A stretch of 30,271 bases of DNA from a virus, in the IMG/VR virus record IMGVR_UViG_3300030098_002588, positions 1-30,271 of that record; one strand, written 5' to 3'. Every line of letters starts with the position of its first letter. Position 1 is the stretch's first letter. Made by a program: the position numbers and the translations under genes. Below are positions 14,159 through 22,124 of this stretch, one piece after another. Under the pieces are notes generated by a model. That model did not search any database, was not told where the DNA came from, and saw nothing but the letters and a program-made list of their open reading frames with translations.

Positions 14159-15726
14159 TAGAAATCAGTGGATGGGTTGAACGATTCTCCGTCGTCTTCA
14201 ACGAACTGGCATGTCTCCTTGTCATACTTAAGCGTTGCAGCTACGCCCACGTCTCCGGTGTAGCGGTTCTTGAGAACTCGTAGGGTTGTAGACCTATCGA
14301 TTTCCTTCTGCTGAGCAGCTTCTAATGCCCATACGTTATCGCTTATCTGGCTTATGCTATGTGATCCTCTAAGACTAGAGAGAGACACTCTACCGCCTTC
14401 CTCCGCAGAGGTTGAGCCAGTACCTGATCTTCTCAAATGACTTACAAGAAATAAACTAATACCTGTACGTTGAACCAATGACCTTAAGTCGGTCATCACT
14501 TTATCTATACATCTACGTTCGTCCGTGATTCCATCGAGACCAGAGAGTAAGATGGATAGGTGATCAAGGAAGATGACTTTGGTTTCGAGACCGAGAGCCA
14601 TATATTCGCAACGAGAATATATAACGTTAGGGTCCATACTCCCAAAGCCATCGTAAAGATGTAAATTCCAATCAGCCAATGTATGATGGAATGCATCGTT
14701 GAGCGTAGTCGGCTCATGTTCTCCTATATGTAAGGCTTTACCTGTGGCTACTGACATTAGACCTAATGCCGTCCGGCGATTAGATTCTTCTAATGCTATG
14801 TAGCCAACTTTTTCTCCTGCGTTTAATAAGTCACAAGCTAATTGTCTACAGAATGTACTCTTACCTTGCCCAGTACCTGCACAAATAGTAGTAAGCTCCC
14901 CTGACCTCATGCCATGGGTTAGTTTCTGTAAACCTTTTATCTTGTACTCATGTTGACATGGAGGGTTAGGTGTTGTGACTAACTCTAGTAACGTTTTACC
15001 ATCAACAATACCGTCTGGCTGATAAGGATTAGCGTTAGAAATAGCATATCGAATAGACGTGGAATCTAGTTTTTGTAGTGCATCTGATGCATCCTTATAT
15101 TCAGACAACCTTGCAATCTTTACTTTACCCACAGGTAAAATAGAGGCTGCTTCATTGGCTGCCTTAATCCCGGCATCATCGTTGTCAAAGAATAGGATTA
15201 TCTCGTCGTACCCTTGAAGGTAGCGGATCTGTTTCTGTAAATCCTTTTTAGCTGAAGCCGCACCATGAGGTAATGATACATGTGCTCCAAATGGCTTAGC
15301 TTCCCACCCTGATAGGGCATCTAGTTCACCTTCATAAATAACGATGAGTTTTCCAGCACTAGGAAATAGATGCTGACCAAATAGAGTATCGGTAGTAGTG
15401 CCTTCATACTTAAACTCCTTTAATTTAGTTTTTGTTTTAAATCCCTGTAGTGTGCCGCTGCTGCTGTAATAAGGGAAGCGGAGAAGTTCGCCATCCCGAA
15501 AGACTTTGTAGAATTGGCAGGTGGCTTGGCTGATTCCTCGTTTGTGGAGTCGTTGTGCGTATCCTTGGAAATTGACATTAGTATTCATTGTGGGTGGGGT
15601 AGAGTCGCCAGCCGTGTAGAACTGGCAACTGAAACAATAGGTATGTCCGTCTGTGTAGATTGCTTTAGCATCAGAGCTACCGCACATCTCGCACGGACTA
15701 TGACGTTGAAATTCGCTATCAGACAC
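14158..15726 (-). CDS. Primase-helicase (T7 gp4-like)
   Basis: A 522-residue bifunctional replication protein. Residues 12-35 form the zinc-binding domain (CEMCGSSDAKAIYTDGHTYC with FSCQ). The primase TOPRIM segments are IVIYEGELDALSGWEA and ILFFDNDDAG. The helicase starts near residue 270: Walker A is CAGTGQGKSTFCRQLACDLL, followed by GYIALEES, KVIFLDHLSI and LFLVSHLRR. It makes primers and unwinds DNA as a ring at the fork. The GTG start overlaps the end of the small upstream gene by eight bases, an efficient coupling arrangement. Confidence 0.95.
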   Translation of the reverse strand: MSDSEFQRHSPCEMCGSSDAKAIYTDGHTYCFSCQFYTAGDSTPPTMNTNVNFQGYAQRLHKRGISQATCQFYKVFRDGELLRFPYYSSSGTLQGFKTKTKLKEFKYEGTTTDTLFGQHLFPSAGKLIVIYEGELDALSGWEAKPFGAHVSLPHGAASAKKDLQKQIRYLQGYDEIILFFDNDDAGIKAANEAASILPVGKVKIARLSEYKDASDALQKLDSTSIRYAISNANPYQPDGIVDGKTLLELVTTPNPPCQHEYKIKGLQKLTHGMRSGELTTICAGTGQGKSTFCRQLACDLLNAGEKVGYIALEESNRRTALGLMSVATGKALHIGEHEPTTLNDAFHHTLADWNLHLYDGFGSMDPNVIYSRCEYMALGLETKVIFLDHLSILLSGLDGITDERRCIDKVMTDLRSLVQRTGISLFLVSHLRRSGTGSTSAEEGGRVSLSSLRGSHSISQISDNVWALEAAQQKEIDRSTTLRVLKNRYTGDVGVAATLKYDKETCQFVEDDGESFNPSTDF

Positions 15727-15922
15727 TATCTCTTATATATTTGAATAATGCTGTGCCAAATGAAGGTAATTCTTTACCTACTGGTGAGCCGTTATTTTTA
15801 ACATACATACTAGCAATAGCTAAAGCAGACTCTAAACCAATATCTGCGAAAACAGCATCATAAATTTTAGGCATTTCTTCAGTTTCCCATTTTTCAATCT
15901 CTTTTTTGGTGGGTTTTTTCAT
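15719..15922 (-). CDS. Small protein between endonuclease I and primase
   Basis: From ATG at 15922, 67 residues beginning MKKPTKKEIEKWETEEMPKI and ending FGTALFKYIRDSV. Mostly helical with a charged N-terminus. The ATG shares one base with the endonuclease I stop (TAATG), and the end overlaps the primase GTG, so the three genes are translationally chained. A TTG twelve bases upstream is in frame but less likely. No family recognised. Confidence 0.65.
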   Translation of the reverse strand: MKKPTKKEIEKWETEEMPKIYDAVFADIGLESALAIASMYVKNNGSPVGKELPSFGTALFKYIRDSV

Positions 15923-16272
15923 TAAATTAACCAATCAATTGGTATATCGTGGTAGGCACACCATTTGATGTCGTATCGGTCACACCAAGTGGCGTACGTA
16001 GTCTTGGATTTTTTGCTGATCTTTTTAAATGGATCTTGAAATACCATTCTCAGGTCTATATCAGGATTGTCCTTTATCACAGCACGGATCTTGCGTCTGT
16101 CTTGACTATCCCAATACCCCTTACATTCCAGAATTCGTCCATTAGGTAGGATGAAATCTGGAGAGTAATGGTGTTGTATTACGTAGCAGAGCTTTTTACT
16201 TTCGTACTCGTAATCAATATTTAATTCAAATAAAAGGTCAGCAACTTTCTCTTCGAGTTTGCTGCGAAACAT
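15922..16272 (-). CDS. Endonuclease I, Holliday junction resolvase (T7 gp3-like)
   Basis: A 116-residue protein close to T7 endonuclease I in length and order. The catalytic core reads HHYSPDFILPNGRILECKGYW: Asp, Glu and Lys of the PD-(D/E)xK nuclease fold are all present, followed by RRKIRAVIKDNPDIDLRMVF. It resolves branched phage DNA and breaks down host DNA. It lies between ssb and primase, the normal T7 position. ATG overlaps the ssb stop region. Confidence 0.93.
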   Translation of the reverse strand: MFRSKLEEKVADLLFELNIDYEYESKKLCYVIQHHYSPDFILPNGRILECKGYWDSQDRRKIRAVIKDNPDIDLRMVFQDPFKKISKKSKTTYATWCDRYDIKWCAYHDIPIDWLI

Positions 16273-16847
16273 TAGAAGTCATCTGGCTCTACTGAGGCTG
16301 GGGTTCCTGCTGCTTCAGTGGTATCTATATCACCATCCTTGAAGCCTTTAGTCTTACCAAATAACTTGGCTACTCCTTTCTCGTCAAGGTCTCCCCCTAA
16401 TGAAGCACCCTCTTGTATCTTGACTATCTGTACTCCAGATAACTTAAGGCTAGTTCCATATGTAGTTCCATCACGCAATATGTAAGGCTTCTGTACGAAC
16501 CCTAGCTTGACTTGACTACCTTCAAAAACTGGAAGGTCTTCATTTGTTATTAACGTACCCTCTGAGTCTACAACGGGTGGCTTATTCTCCTCTTTCCAAG
16601 AGAACTTGATTAGGAATTGTCCGGGGTAAACTTCTTCCCATGGGGTTGGTTTTACAACTGACCTCTTTGGATTAGATAGCTTGGAAATACACCAGTCTAT
16701 GCAGTCTTTTCTCTCTTCCTCAAGCTTATCAATTATATCTTGTCCAACTACAGCCTTGAGGCTATAGCCAAACTTAGAAGGCTTAAGTATTGCATTAAAA
16801 CCAGATAAAACAACTGGCTCTTCAGTGATGTGGATGGTTCTTGACAT
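16272..16847 (-). CDS. Single-stranded DNA-binding protein (T7 gp2.5-like)
   Basis: From ATG at 16847, 191 residues beginning MSRTIHITEEPVVLSGFNAI. An OB-fold protein with strands through LIKFSWKEENKPPV and VKLGFVQKPYIL and an acidic C-terminal tail (DGDIDTTEAAGTPASVEPDD) ending in Phe, the hallmark by which T7 gp2.5 contacts polymerase and helicase. Position directly after RNA polymerase is canonical. The ATG overlaps the polymerase TAA (TAATG). A TTG six bases upstream is in frame but is not needed. Confidence 0.93.
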   Translation of the reverse strand: MSRTIHITEEPVVLSGFNAILKPSKFGYSLKAVVGQDIIDKLEEERKDCIDWCISKLSNPKRSVVKPTPWEEVYPGQFLIKFSWKEENKPPVVDSEGTLITNEDLPVFEGSQVKLGFVQKPYILRDGTTYGTSLKLSGVQIVKIQEGASLGGDLDEKGVAKLFGKTKGFKDGDIDTTEAAGTPASVEPDDF

Positions 16848-19183
16848 TAACAAAAAAAGTAAGTGGATTCAATTACGGATTCCGGTTTTAGGTCTCCAAT
16901 AATCGGCGGTTGGGTCTCTGCCTTAATCTCTCTGGCAAAGTTCTTTAGGGGTTCATGTTCTGCGAATAGGTGCATGTATGTTTTCCTTACCAATGTGGAA
17001 AGGTATTTCATATCAGTGGCTAAACACAGGACAGAATCATGTATTGTTGCTATCGGTCTATCTCCAAACTCTAAGATACTGAGATGTAATAGAGATGCGT
17101 CATAGCTGTGTATTAAATTTGGTGCAGTTGCGTTCTTGTGATGTTTAAGGTCAACACCTTTCTCTTCACCTGCAATAGCTATCTCTGTTCTCCCCATTAA
17201 TTGTGTCCTTATTGTCTTTGTTTCGTATTTCATTAGTTTTTGAACGACAATAAAACCACTAGGGGTTTCCCATTTAATAAATTTTGCACCATTTTTTATA
17301 GACTTAGATACTTCAGTTTCAATCCAACGCATGACTTTCATAGGACCGGGGACTATGTCCTCCATTGCATTCCTAACAGCTTTAACGCATTGGGTTAATT
17401 CATCCTTATCTATCTTTATGTCGTCGTCTTTTAAAGCTTCACGTATGTACGTCCTATTGCTGTAAGGCTTTGCGTTGTAAGGGATTGTCATAACACATCT
17501 CTTACATTTTTTCCTATCCCAGTTAGCTCTTAACCTCTCTGGAATATGTGGCTTACTCTTATCAGCTATAACCTTATAAGCATCTTGTGGCTTATTGCTA
17601 CCGATGACGTTAACCATCTGTGCCGTGGACTTATCGCGAGCCATTCCTGCAAGGATCTGTAACCCTGAGCAAGTAGCATCGGTTGCCACGAAAAGATGAG
17701 AGTGAACTCTTTTACCTGTATGTATGGCATACCACTCCTCACATGCAGCGAGGAACTGCCATGGCTCGTCCACATTCTCCCAGTCGCCTATGTTACCTAG
17801 AGGATCAGTAGCTACGCGCTTGATTAATTCTCTATTTGTACCATCTGCACACCAGTCAATGCGTTCTTGCCATGAGGCTTTATCCAGACCAAAGCAAGTT
17901 GCTACTTGGAAAGACAACCAGTCCTTACCTTCGTCCGTGATTAATGCACCCTTGTCGCTGATCAATAGACTTTTTCCAAAGTCAGTGTCTTGAGGCGTGA
18001 GGAAGGAGGGAATGGGATATGCACGTCCTCGGTAATCATAGGAAAAAGGTAAATACCAAGTATCATTTCTGAACTCTCTGGCAATGTTCATTGTCATACG
18101 AGTTCGACATGACTTCCTTGCTTCGTTAGCTTGTAAGTTTCTAGCTTCTCTAGCTGCTCTCTTCCACTCAGTACGTGACTCCTCGTTAGTGTCTATATCA
18201 ACTGGCTTAGGTGGTATTACATGCTGTATAACAGGACGAAATTTTCCTATGGGAACTCCTCGACTTTCTAATTCCTCTGCAACCCCCATTGTGAAAGGGT
18301 TTAGACGGTATCCAACTTCTTGGATTTTATTAAGAAACTCAATAGGAATTTCTCCCTGTATTAGCCCGTCGTACCCCCTCCTTACCATCTCGTAACAACG
18401 AGTCAGATCATTAAGGAAATATCCACCATCTTGAAGTGTTGACCACCTCCTTGGTGGTATCTTCATTGGCTTTGTTAAAGGGCTATACATCTCAGCACAT
18501 TTAACAATCTCTTCTTGGTACTTAATGAACTTTTCTGTAGGTACCAGTGTTAAGTAGGTCTTAATACCTTTACGTACATTTAATTTCTCAAAGTACCCAG
18601 TTGATTCGCAAACACATTCCAATAACCATAAACCAATCTTTGTCTTAGTTGTCTTATCCCAAGACGTCCATGGAATGATGTTCTTTTTGTGCATCAAGGT
18701 TTGAATACATTTTCTTTTGTACTCAGTACCTTTTGCTTCATGCCAATAATTTCTTTTTAATGTTTCAAATAATTCAGGTCCAGTTGATTCGTAATAAGTA
18801 AGTTGAGCTTCACCTTCTATTGCATGTCCAATTGCTAATGAAATGGTCATTACATTGTGCTTAACCTTACGAGGTGAAAACACATGATCAAATATGACCT
18901 TGAGTGCAAGTAACGCTTGTACTTGAGTATCAATTGGAAATGTGTACTTAGCGTGAAGTGCTATGTCCGTACCATTTAATAATCTATATTTGTCCTTCTT
19001 CTTATCTATGTAACAAATTAGATCTAATAAAACTGAACTAATTGCTACTGATCCATAAACAGTGGCAGATGCATAAGTCTTTTCCTCAAGATTCTTTGTA
19101 TCTTTCCTGAGTTTTTCAATACCACCTCTTACCTGTTTACGTTCAAATGCGATCTGTCTTTCGACTTCTAGTGGTGTCGGCAT
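16847..19183 (-). CDS. Single-subunit DNA-directed RNA polymerase (T7 gp1-like)
   Basis: A 778-residue T7-type RNA polymerase, somewhat shorter than T7's 883. Key motifs in order: FSYDYRGRAYPIPSFLTPQD near residue 385, palm motif A FVATDATCSGLQI near 503, motif B (fingers) KRCVMTIPYNAKPYSNR near 560, motif C IATIHDSVLC near 715, and an aromatic C-terminus (STYFFC). It transcribes middle and late genes from phage promoters. It is separated from the integrase by attP and a terminator. I looked for a Syn5-like promoter in the window and found none, so its own promoter sequence remains unknown. Confidence 0.96.
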   Translation of the reverse strand: MPTPLEVERQIAFERKQVRGGIEKLRKDTKNLEEKTYASATVYGSVAISSVLLDLICYIDKKKDKYRLLNGTDIALHAKYTFPIDTQVQALLALKVIFDHVFSPRKVKHNVMTISLAIGHAIEGEAQLTYYESTGPELFETLKRNYWHEAKGTEYKRKCIQTLMHKKNIIPWTSWDKTTKTKIGLWLLECVCESTGYFEKLNVRKGIKTYLTLVPTEKFIKYQEEIVKCAEMYSPLTKPMKIPPRRWSTLQDGGYFLNDLTRCYEMVRRGYDGLIQGEIPIEFLNKIQEVGYRLNPFTMGVAEELESRGVPIGKFRPVIQHVIPPKPVDIDTNEESRTEWKRAAREARNLQANEARKSCRTRMTMNIAREFRNDTWYLPFSYDYRGRAYPIPSFLTPQDTDFGKSLLISDKGALITDEGKDWLSFQVATCFGLDKASWQERIDWCADGTNRELIKRVATDPLGNIGDWENVDEPWQFLAACEEWYAIHTGKRVHSHLFVATDATCSGLQILAGMARDKSTAQMVNVIGSNKPQDAYKVIADKSKPHIPERLRANWDRKKCKRCVMTIPYNAKPYSNRTYIREALKDDDIKIDKDELTQCVKAVRNAMEDIVPGPMKVMRWIETEVSKSIKNGAKFIKWETPSGFIVVQKLMKYETKTIRTQLMGRTEIAIAGEEKGVDLKHHKNATAPNLIHSYDASLLHLSILEFGDRPIATIHDSVLCLATDMKYLSTLVRKTYMHLFAEHEPLKNFAREIKAETQPPIIGDLKPESVIESTYFFC

Positions 19184-19240
19184 TGATGGTAGATTTTTTT
19201 ACGGATTTTTGTTGCACTTTCGTACAGTTATAAATGAAGA

Positions 19241-19269
19241 AAGGGACTAGGTTTATTACCTAATCCCTT
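19241..19269 (-). terminator. Imperfect terminator hairpin after integrase
   Basis: AAGGGATTAGG and CCTAGTCCCTT form an eleven-base stem with one mismatch around a seven-base AT loop, followed by a T-rich but interrupted run. It lies between attP and the RNA polymerase ATG and should limit read-through from the integrase transcript. It can form on either strand. Confidence 0.6.
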
Positions 19270-19295
19270 CCACTTAAGTTAACTATTGATGTTGG

Positions 19296-19335
19296 TTTTT
19301 GAGTGCGGTGCGTCTACCAATTCCACCACGCTCCC
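19296..19335 (-). other. Probable attP: 5' half of a tRNA-Leu gene
   Basis: On the minus strand these 40 bases read as the first half of a tRNA-Leu: acceptor strand GGGAGCG, the D-arm region TGGTGGAATTGGTAGACGC, then the stem start and anticodon loop with CAA. Homology stops after the anticodon loop; no matching 3' half follows, so it cannot be a working tRNA. It sits about 100 bases downstream of the integrase gene. I recall a 42-base tRNA-Leu match beside the integrase of cyanophage P-SSP7, proposed as its attachment site. Integration into a host tRNA-Leu(CAA) gene is the likely meaning. Confidence 0.75.
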
Positions 19336-19431
19336 AAGGCTTTTCAGCGATAAAAGTGTAACAGAAGGGCTTAACATTGCACAAAAACGTATCAAATAGT
19401 GGTGAAAACAACATGCTATGGACGAGGCGCA

Positions 19432-20340
19432 CTACGCAACTGCGAAGTCTATCGCGTTTATTTTTGTTGCGAGCTGCTTATCGTTCGCGTGCATGTATCT
19501 TTCAGTGACCTTGGTTGAACTATGACCAAGTTGTTTAGCTATATCAAATATGTGAATACCACTCTGGTATAGAAGGGTGCCACATGTATGACGTAAGCCA
19601 TGGAAAGTCCATCCTTGATTTGGATAGGGCTTACCTATATGTAGAAGACACTTCTGGAAAGCTCTTCTAATGGCGTTCTGAGCTGCTTTGCTGCTGGTAC
19701 GTGTCCAATCATCCCCAAACAGGTAAGTCCTGTTTTCCTTGCACCTTCGTACAAGTATGGGAAGCAAAGAGTCATGTATGCCGCATGTCCTAGCTTGCTG
19801 ATTCTTATTCTTAGGTTTAACAACAGTGATTAGTTTCTGATCAAAATCCACACGATCTGGTCTCAGACTGAGGATCTTATCTAAACGAATACCTGTTAAA
19901 GCTGCGAATAAGATTATGTCAGCTAATGCTTCGTTCATTAATTCATCACGAGCGAACTGGTGCATCTTTTGAACTTCTTCTGCTGTATAAGCAAAGCGTT
20001 CTTGTGCATCCTCGGCTGGATTAAACTTAGTGAACTTAGGTATAGGGTGATCAAATGGTATTAAGCCATGTGTCTTGGAGTGGTTAAGCACTACCGACAC
20101 TGCTGATACATATCTATTTAAAGATCCATGCTTCAGTGGCTTACCATAAGCACCATTTTTTAACTCAATACAATCTTCAAGGACCATTCGAGCTGTAATC
20201 TTCGTGACGTCAAACTGATGACTGTGAAGATCAGTGAACTTACCTGAGTAAAGGAGCGCGGACTTCCGTCCATTCCCTTGCCAAGTAGTTTTCTTTGTGA
20301 ACTCAAGGCATTCACCCCAAGTTACTTTCTTACTCTTCAT
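19432..20340 (-). CDS. int: Tyrosine-type integrase
   Basis: From ATG at 20340 (MKSKKVTWGECLEFTKKTTW) the product is 302 residues; a TTG further up at 20445 would add 35 residues out of keeping with the family. Catalytic residues: Arg in ALTGIRLDKILSL, Lys in the beta-hairpin VVKPKNKN, His-x-x-Arg in HGLRHTCG, His in QLGHSS and the nucleophile Tyr in TERYMHA. The usual Glu of TGxRxxE is Lys here. The N-terminal part is a SAM-like DNA-binding domain. It catalyses site-specific recombination, presumably at the neighbouring tRNA-Leu half. It overlaps the MarR-like gene by 11 bases. Confidence 0.93.
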   Translation of the reverse strand: MKSKKVTWGECLEFTKKTTWQGNGRKSALLYSGKFTDLHSHQFDVTKITARMVLEDCIELKNGAYGKPLKHGSLNRYVSAVSVVLNHSKTHGLIPFDHPIPKFTKFNPAEDAQERFAYTAEEVQKMHQFARDELMNEALADIILFAALTGIRLDKILSLRPDRVDFDQKLITVVKPKNKNQQARTCGIHDSLLPILVRRCKENRTYLFGDDWTRTSSKAAQNAIRRAFQKCLLHIGKPYPNQGWTFHGLRHTCGTLLYQSGIHIFDIAKQLGHSSTKVTERYMHANDKQLATKINAIDFAVA

Positions 20341-20698
20341 AGAGTATGCGTTTGATAGTGCGAACAAGAGCTTTACCCTCTTCGCTGAGCTTGTAGATCT
20401 GCTTGCGCTGATCTGTTGGATCGCGATACTTGAGGATCCATCCAAGTCCTTCCTTGTTTAAACGATGACGACCAGAGAGCCAATCACAGTTACGAGAGAC
20501 ACTGGCTGAACTCATATCAAGTCCAACGTCAGGATCACTAAGTTGTTTCTTAGTAACGTCATCATGTGATGCTATGTATAAGAAAACAGCGACAGTTTGA
20601 CATGGAATCTCTTTATCATGACTGCGAAGAATCTCCATTACCATTAGTAACTTTGACATCGTCAGGTCTGTTAACTGCCTCCATGGATCGGGTGTCAT
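20330..20698 (-). CDS. MarR-like winged-helix DNA-binding protein
   Basis: From ATG at 20698 (AGGA five bases upstream), 122 residues. The helix-turn-helix reads VTKKQLSDPDVGLDMSSASV with SRNCDWLSG, followed by a beta-hairpin wing with GWILKYRDPTDQRKQIYKLS and a last helix EEGKALVRTIKRIL, the layout of MarR-type regulators (D-x-R in the wing). It is directly upstream of integrase and overlaps it. It is the only plausible regulator in the window and may control integrase or the early region. The target is not visible. Confidence 0.7.
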   Translation of the reverse strand: MTPDPWRQLTDLTMSKLLMVMEILRSHDKEIPCQTVAVFLYIASHDDVTKKQLSDPDVGLDMSSASVSRNCDWLSGRHRLNKEGLGWILKYRDPTDQRKQIYKLSEEGKALVRTIKRILYEE

Positions 20699-20816
20699 TG
20701 TTCCTAGACTTAGGACACCTGTACTCTACTAACAAATTACCAAGGTGTAACGATAGTTCACAGTACTTTACATCTTCGATGCCAATGTAGAAGTCGCCTT
20801 TTGAGTAGAGTTCCAT
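20616..20816 (-). CDS. Small protein upstream of the MarR-like gene
   Basis: A 66-residue product from ATG at 20816. Residues 1-40 (MELYSKGDFYIGIEDVKYCE onward) look like a folded unit, while the last 25 residues, which overlap the MarR-like gene by 83 bases, are polar and low in order (NRPDDVKVTNGNGDSSQS). It is the first gene after a good sigma-70-type promoter. No family recognised. Confidence 0.55.
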   Translation of the reverse strand: MELYSKGDFYIGIEDVKYCELSLHLGNLLVEYRCPKSRNNDTRSMEAVNRPDDVKVTNGNGDSSQS

Positions 20817-20853
20817 TTTTTTTGCAGATAGGTGAAATCTTAGTTCAGAAAAG

Positions 20854-20881
20854 ATAATAGTTAATCTTACTTATATAGCAA
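20854..20881 (-). promoter_or_regulatory. Candidate host sigma-70 promoter for the regulator-integrase unit
   Basis: On the minus strand TTGCTA (four of six to the -35 consensus) and TATTAT (five of six to -10) are separated by 16 bases, in a strongly AT-rich stretch without genes. The -10 lies about 40 bases before the ATG of the 66-residue gene. It would let host polymerase express the MarR-like gene and integrase apart from the upstream early operon. Confidence 0.5.
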
Positions 20882-20905
20882 GTCTAGTAATTATAAAATC
20901 ATGAC

Positions 20906-21031
20906 TTATTCGATCTTATACGTATCATCTGCTACTTGTTCCGTAATTAATTGTATAAGCTCTTCTTTATTGTCGTTACTATTAATAGCGTCAATTAATC
21001 TTGGTAATTCAGTCAATAATGTTTTTGTCAT
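20906..21031 (-). CDS. 41-residue acidic early protein
   Basis: From ATG at 21031, 41 residues: MTKTLLTELPRLIDAINSND then NKEELIQLITEQVADDTYKIE. AGGAG lies about 13 bases upstream. Mostly helical and acidic. An upstream in-frame start would run through the preceding gene and give an unlikely sequence. Small acidic early proteins of T7-like phages often inhibit host enzymes, but nothing here points to a target. Confidence 0.5.
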   Translation of the reverse strand: MTKTLLTELPRLIDAINSNDNKEELIQLITEQVADDTYKIE

Positions 21032-21335
21032 AGGTAAATGGCTCCTGTGGTGATAAGTGAAATGTTCCGTCCATGGAAACAAGAGTGAATGTCTCTTTCT
21101 TTGCCATGCACTGTTTGACACGCTTCTGTGCCCATTTTGTGTTGTTGTAATAGACCTCTTTAATCTTTCCTGTCTTCGGATTCTGGATTCTCATAATGCA
21201 AGACACTGAGTCAGGTATGAGATAACCATTGATCTTCCAATCCTCAAACTCTTCAAATGTCAGAGGTTGGAAAAAGTCGTCTGGCATGTCCTTGTAGGCT
21301 TGCCAATTGTTCGGGAGATACTTTCGTTTTGCCAT
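21009..21335 (-). CDS. Conserved early protein, unknown function
   Basis: From ATG at 21335, 108 residues beginning MAKRKYLPNNWQAYKDMPDD. Contains FQPLTFEEFEDWKINGYLIP, then MRIQNPKTGKIKEVYYNN and a strand-rich C-terminus. The start is chosen because residues before it resemble no protein. It overlaps the 76-residue gene by 83 bases and the 41-residue gene by 23. I recall similar sequences in early regions of other cyanophages but no function. Confidence 0.65.
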   Translation of the reverse strand: MAKRKYLPNNWQAYKDMPDDFFQPLTFEEFEDWKINGYLIPDSVSCIMRIQNPKTGKIKEVYYNNTKWAQKRVKQCMAKKETFTLVSMDGTFHLSPQEPFTYDKNIID

Positions 21336-21483
21336 GTTGAATGTCAATAAGGGTATTCTGGTGTCGATCAGCCCATCGTTTACATGTCCATGCAATGTCT
21401 TCGATGTCATCACTGTCTTTAAATGCGAAATATCTATGCTCAATAGAACCATTACTCTTGTAAATGCATTTGATTGATTGCAT
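21253..21483 (-). CDS. Small early protein
   Basis: ATG at 21483, 76 residues beginning MQSIKCIYKSNGSIEHRYFA. Contains DSDDIEDIAWTCKRWADRHQ, likely a helix, and ends PTSDI. The start lies seven bases after the upstream 34-residue gene. The C-terminal 27 residues overlap the next gene in another frame. No family recognised. Confidence 0.55.
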   Translation of the reverse strand: MQSIKCIYKSNGSIEHRYFAFKDSDDIEDIAWTCKRWADRHQNTLIDIQHGKTKVSPEQLASLQGHARRLFPTSDI

Positions 21484-21489
21484 AAGCAG

Positions 21490-21594
21490 CTACCCAAATA
21501 GGTTGACGTTGTAGTGTTTACGGATTGGCTTGTATAAAGGACTTCTCGGTCGTCTACTGTTTAAGTAGATGCGGAATAATGTGTCGTGCTTCAT
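21490..21594 (-). CDS. 34-residue basic early peptide
   Basis: ATG at 21594 overlaps the upstream TGA by four bases (ATGA). The product begins MKHDTLFRIYLNSRRPRSPL and ends HYNVNLFG, and is strongly basic. Coupled overlap on one side and a seven-base gap to the next ATG on the other support a real gene. Function unknown. Confidence 0.5.
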   Translation of the reverse strand: MKHDTLFRIYLNSRRPRSPLYKPIRKHYNVNLFG

Positions 21595-21779
21595 GCCTGA
21601 TGCTTGTGAGAATTTACATAAGCTTTAACTCTTGATCGTGCTTGTCTTATTGCCTGCGGTCTGATGCGTCCCTTTGTATTCTTTAGTATGTCTCCTTGGA
21701 TTAATTCCAAGTAGTCGTATTGCTCTGCTATACGTTGACAGTGTTCGCAGTCGCATCCGTGATGTAATGGTGTGCTCAT
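21591..21779 (-). CDS. Small Cys-containing early protein
   Basis: From ATG at 21779 (GGAAGG about ten bases upstream; the ATG overlaps the previous TGA), 62 residues beginning MSTPLHHGCDCEHCQRIAEQ. The cluster CDCEHC could bind a metal but only three cysteines are seen. The C-terminal half is basic and helical (RIRPQAIRQARSRVKAYVNS), suiting nucleic acid binding. A second ATG 18 bases upstream is possible. Confidence 0.6.
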   Translation of the reverse strand: MSTPLHHGCDCEHCQRIAEQYDYLELIQGDILKNTKGRIRPQAIRQARSRVKAYVNSHKHQA

Positions 21780-21949
21780 GGTGTTGCGACCTTCCATTCG
21801 TATTTGTCTACCATTTGGTCACAGCCTTGGCACGTAAGTCCGCACCAAGAAAAGTGATATACCCAACTAATTTCTTTACAATGTGGACATTGGATACCTT
21901 TGCCCCACCTACCAGCACGTGTATAACGCGTGATGTCAGTTAGTTTCAT
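21776..21949 (-). CDS. Zinc-ribbon early protein
   Basis: ATG at 21949 to TGA at 21776-21778, 57 residues. Begins MKLTDITRYTRAGRWGKGIQ, then CPHCKEISWV and, after HFSWCGLT, CQGCDQ: two CxxC knuckles separated by about 16 residues, a typical zinc ribbon. Such small proteins in phage early regions may bind nucleic acid or host polymerase. Four-base ATGA overlaps link it to both neighbours. Confidence 0.68.
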   Translation of the reverse strand: MKLTDITRYTRAGRWGKGIQCPHCKEISWVYHFSWCGLTCQGCDQMVDKYEWKVATP

Positions 21950-22122
21950 AGTTCAGTTACCTCTTTTCCTTGTTTGTCAAAGCATTTGTCGATCATTGGT
22001 ACACCTAAAACGCCATCGTCCTTAAGTAGTGCAAGCATGTCCTTGAACCACTTGTTATTAACTGCATGTTGTTCAGGTGTGAGAGATTGGAAGTGTTGTT
22101 CACTCCATGTTTTGATAGTCAT
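21946..22122 (-). CDS. 58-residue early protein
   Basis: ATG at 22122, TGA overlapping the next ATG by four bases. Begins MTIKTWSEQHFQSLTPEQHA, with NNKWFKDMLALLKDDGVLGV following, and ends GKEVTEL. Mostly helical and acidic. It follows the 83-residue gene by two bases. No family recognised. Confidence 0.6.
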   Translation of the reverse strand: MTIKTWSEQHFQSLTPEQHAVNNKWFKDMLALLKDDGVLGVPMIDKCFDKQGKEVTEL

Positions 22123-22124
22123 AG

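Noticed and set aside
19184-19240. Syn5-type phage promoter upstream of RNA polymerase
   Set aside because: No match to the Syn5 promoter core that I remember here or in other gaps; a promoter call would be guesswork.
19296-19335. Functional tRNA-Leu gene
   Set aside because: The sequence stops after the anticodon loop; the anticodon 3' strand, variable arm, T-arm and acceptor 3' strand are absent.
20341-20445. Longer integrase start at TTG
   Set aside because: The added 35 residues are Ser-rich, lie within the MarR-like gene and lack a family match; ATG at 20340 gives the expected N-terminus.
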